A DNA stretch of 64,000 bases from CALFBG01 sp045110315. Lineage in GTDB: Bacteria; Bacteroidota; Bacteroidia; Chitinophagales; Saprospiraceae. The notes beneath the pieces were generated by a model. The model did not search any database. It had not been told where the DNA came from and saw nothing but the letters and a program-made list of their open reading frames with translations. Below, piece by piece: positions 62,928-64,000 of the stretch (positions within the stretch are counted from its first letter, which is position 1; the number at the start of each line of letters is the position of its first letter). The stretch spans positions 1 through 64,000 of the forward strand of contig JBGCFY010000074.1 in NCBI GenBank assembly GCA_045110315.1, given 5' to 3'. The translations under genes were made by a program, and so were the position numbers.

Positions 62928-64000
62928 CTATAACTTTTGTTTAGTTGGTACTAGAGGAATGATTAAAACAATCAAGGTTCCCTCTTGTAAATGCCACTGT
63001 ATTTTTCCATTGATCGCTGCTGTTCTTCGTTGGATGTTGGGAATGCCATTACCCGTTGACGTGGAAGCATCGGGTATAAAACCAATTCCATTGTCATGTA
63101 CTTTTAGTTTTAAGTGTTGGTCGGTAAGTTCAATGTCAAAATGGACTATGCTCGCTTGGGAATGCTTTACCACATTGTGGAAAATTTCTTTCAGGACCAA
63201 TAAGATATTTCTTCGTTTTTCGCTTCTCAAAGGAATAGATGGAATCGTCGCAGGGAGTTGAATATGACAAGTAATCTGGTGCGTGCTGAGGTATTCATCG
63301 GCGTATTGGTATAAGTACAAAAGCAAATCTTCGAGATGATCATTATCCGTGTTCATCGCCCAAATAATATCGCTCATTTTTTCTAGTAATTCCCGTGCGG
63401 ATTGATTGATGCGGGCAATATTTTTCCGGCGCTTTTTTTGGTTTTGTTGCGTCGGTAATTGACTTAAATCTTCACTCAAAAACTTAATGGTAGATAAGCC
63501 GGAGCCTAAATCATCATGTAGCTCTCCCGCGATGCGGTTGCGTTCTGCTTGCAAGGCTAATTGTTGGGCAAGTTGTCTTGCTTGGACTTTAAGTTTCTGT
63601 CGTACGTAGAGTTTTGCAAAGAGAAAAACAATACCAATTAAGGCTAAGGTCGAAGAAAGGTAAAACCACCAAGTTTGCCAAAAAGGAGGATGAATAGTAA
63701 TAGCGAGTTGTTGGGTTTTGGTTTTTTGCTGATTAACATTTAAACTGTAATACTCTAATTGATAATCGCCCGCTTGCAATTGATTGAATCTAATTTTCTC
63801 CGTAGGTTCAATCGCTTTCCAAAGCGTATCATAATTGAGTAAGCGATAATACAACTTCGTATGTTGAGGAAGATAAGTACCAATGACTTGTACTTCAAAA
63901 CTCAAATTGTTTTGTTCGTGTGCTAGTTCTAAGTTTTTACGATGAGCTAATTCGAACGTTGTTAAAAAAGGAATATTATTAAGCTGTAAATTTTTCAATT
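62928..64000 (-). CDS. sensor histidine kinase, C-terminal part (5' end outside the window)
   Basis: The frame is open to the window edge, with no convincing start (only a TTG at 63998). It begins in a beta domain of the Y_Y_Y type (YRLLNYDTLWKAIEPTEKIRFNQLQAGDYQLEYYSLN, quoted in part), which usually follows a periplasmic beta-propeller. Then one membrane helix (WWFYLSSTLALIGIVFLFAK), a HisKA_3 domain with phospho-acceptor His in AGELHDDLGSGLSTIKFL, and a HATPase_c domain (KEIFHNVVKHSQ, VHDNGIGFIP, GNGIPNIQRR). It pairs with the response regulator 34 bases downstream. Confidence 0.93.
   Translation of the reverse strand, partial: LKNLQLNNIPFLTTFELAHRKNLELAHEQNNLSFEVQVIGTYLPQHTKLYYRLLNYDTLWKAIEPTEKIRFNQLQAGDYQLEYYSLNVNQQKTKTQQLAITIHPPFWQTWWFYLSSTLALIGIVFLFAKLYVRQKLKVQARQLAQQLALQAERNRIAGELHDDLGSGLSTIKFLSEDLSQLPTQQNQKKRRKNIARINQSARELLEKMSDIIWAMNTDNDHLEDLLLYLYQYADEYLSTHQITCHIQLPATIPSIPLRSEKRRNILLVLKEIFHNVVKHSQASIVHFDIELTDQHLKLKVHDNGIGFIPDASTSTGNGIPNIQRRTAAINGKIQWHLQEGTLIVLIIPLVPTKQKL

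Overview
The window looks like a chromosomal segment of a Bacteroidota bacterium, most likely of the Saprospiria lineage (phylum fairly sure, class an inference). The grounds are a type IX secretion C-terminal sorting domain, Bacteroidota-only families (DUF4837, a DUF4834-like peptide, GT117/DUF2723), promoter -7 boxes of the TAnnTTTG type, few Shine-Dalgarno sequences, low G+C and a eukaryote-like KMSKR isoleucyl-tRNA synthetase. There are no tRNA or rRNA genes, CRISPR arrays, prophage genes or intact transposase genes. Most genes are housekeeping; the unusual material lies between genes.

Layout. 1-12 kb: 3' part of ileS, a solitary EAD11-like/TIR protein, crcB, a WecA/TagO-type phosphoglycosyl transferase, an M3 oligopeptidase, uppS, bamA and an O-antigen ligase-like protein. 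12-18 kb: the rimP-nusA-infB translation/transcription cluster on the minus strand, loosened by repeat insertions. 18-25 kb: mqnC (futalosine menaquinone pathway) four bases from a purine nucleoside phosphorylase gene, then uvrA and a GH3-family ligase. 26-34 kb, minus strand: a TPR protein; an ECF sigma / membrane anti-sigma / Spy-like trio; a KirBac-type potassium channel; a large CotH/lamin-tail surface protein. 34-43 kb, plus strand: an acyltransferase, a T9SS cargo with a CxxCH motif, then ligA, a TlpA-like thioredoxin, a VanX-type dipeptidase, moxR and an SRPBCC/GyrI protein. 43-48 kb: a cytochrome c, a DUF4837 lipoprotein and a second ECF sigma/anti-sigma pair. 48-57 kb: htpG, an array of three putative small RNA genes, an M28 lipoprotein peptidase, rpiB and a GT117 membrane protein. 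57-64 kb: a DUF4834-like peptide, an RluA-type synthase, thiL, a membrane-anchored MutS homologue, two orphan proteins with codon microsatellites, and a NarL-type response regulator with a 5'-truncated histidine kinase.

The strongest candidate for something undescribed is at 50471-51075. Three tandem, diverged copies of a 140-160 nt element each carry a C-rich 5' end, a small hairpin with a GNRA-like tetraloop, and a long terminator hairpin with an invariant UUAUUGGGGGGUAA loop followed by a U-run. Base changes in both stems are compensatory, which indicates structured RNAs, and the 5' CCCCCA/G can pair with the UGGGGG of the terminator loop.

The intergenic DNA also carries at least two families of short non-autonomous inverted-repeat elements. 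Family 1 has two 163-bp copies, a 58-bp deletion form and solo ends, with gaagttgttttaaaat termini. Family 2 is about 100-165 bp with taagtacc..ggtactta termini and at least five copies. A third nested palindrome lies at 44539-44720. One family 2 end supplies the last codons and the stop of an anti-sigma gene.
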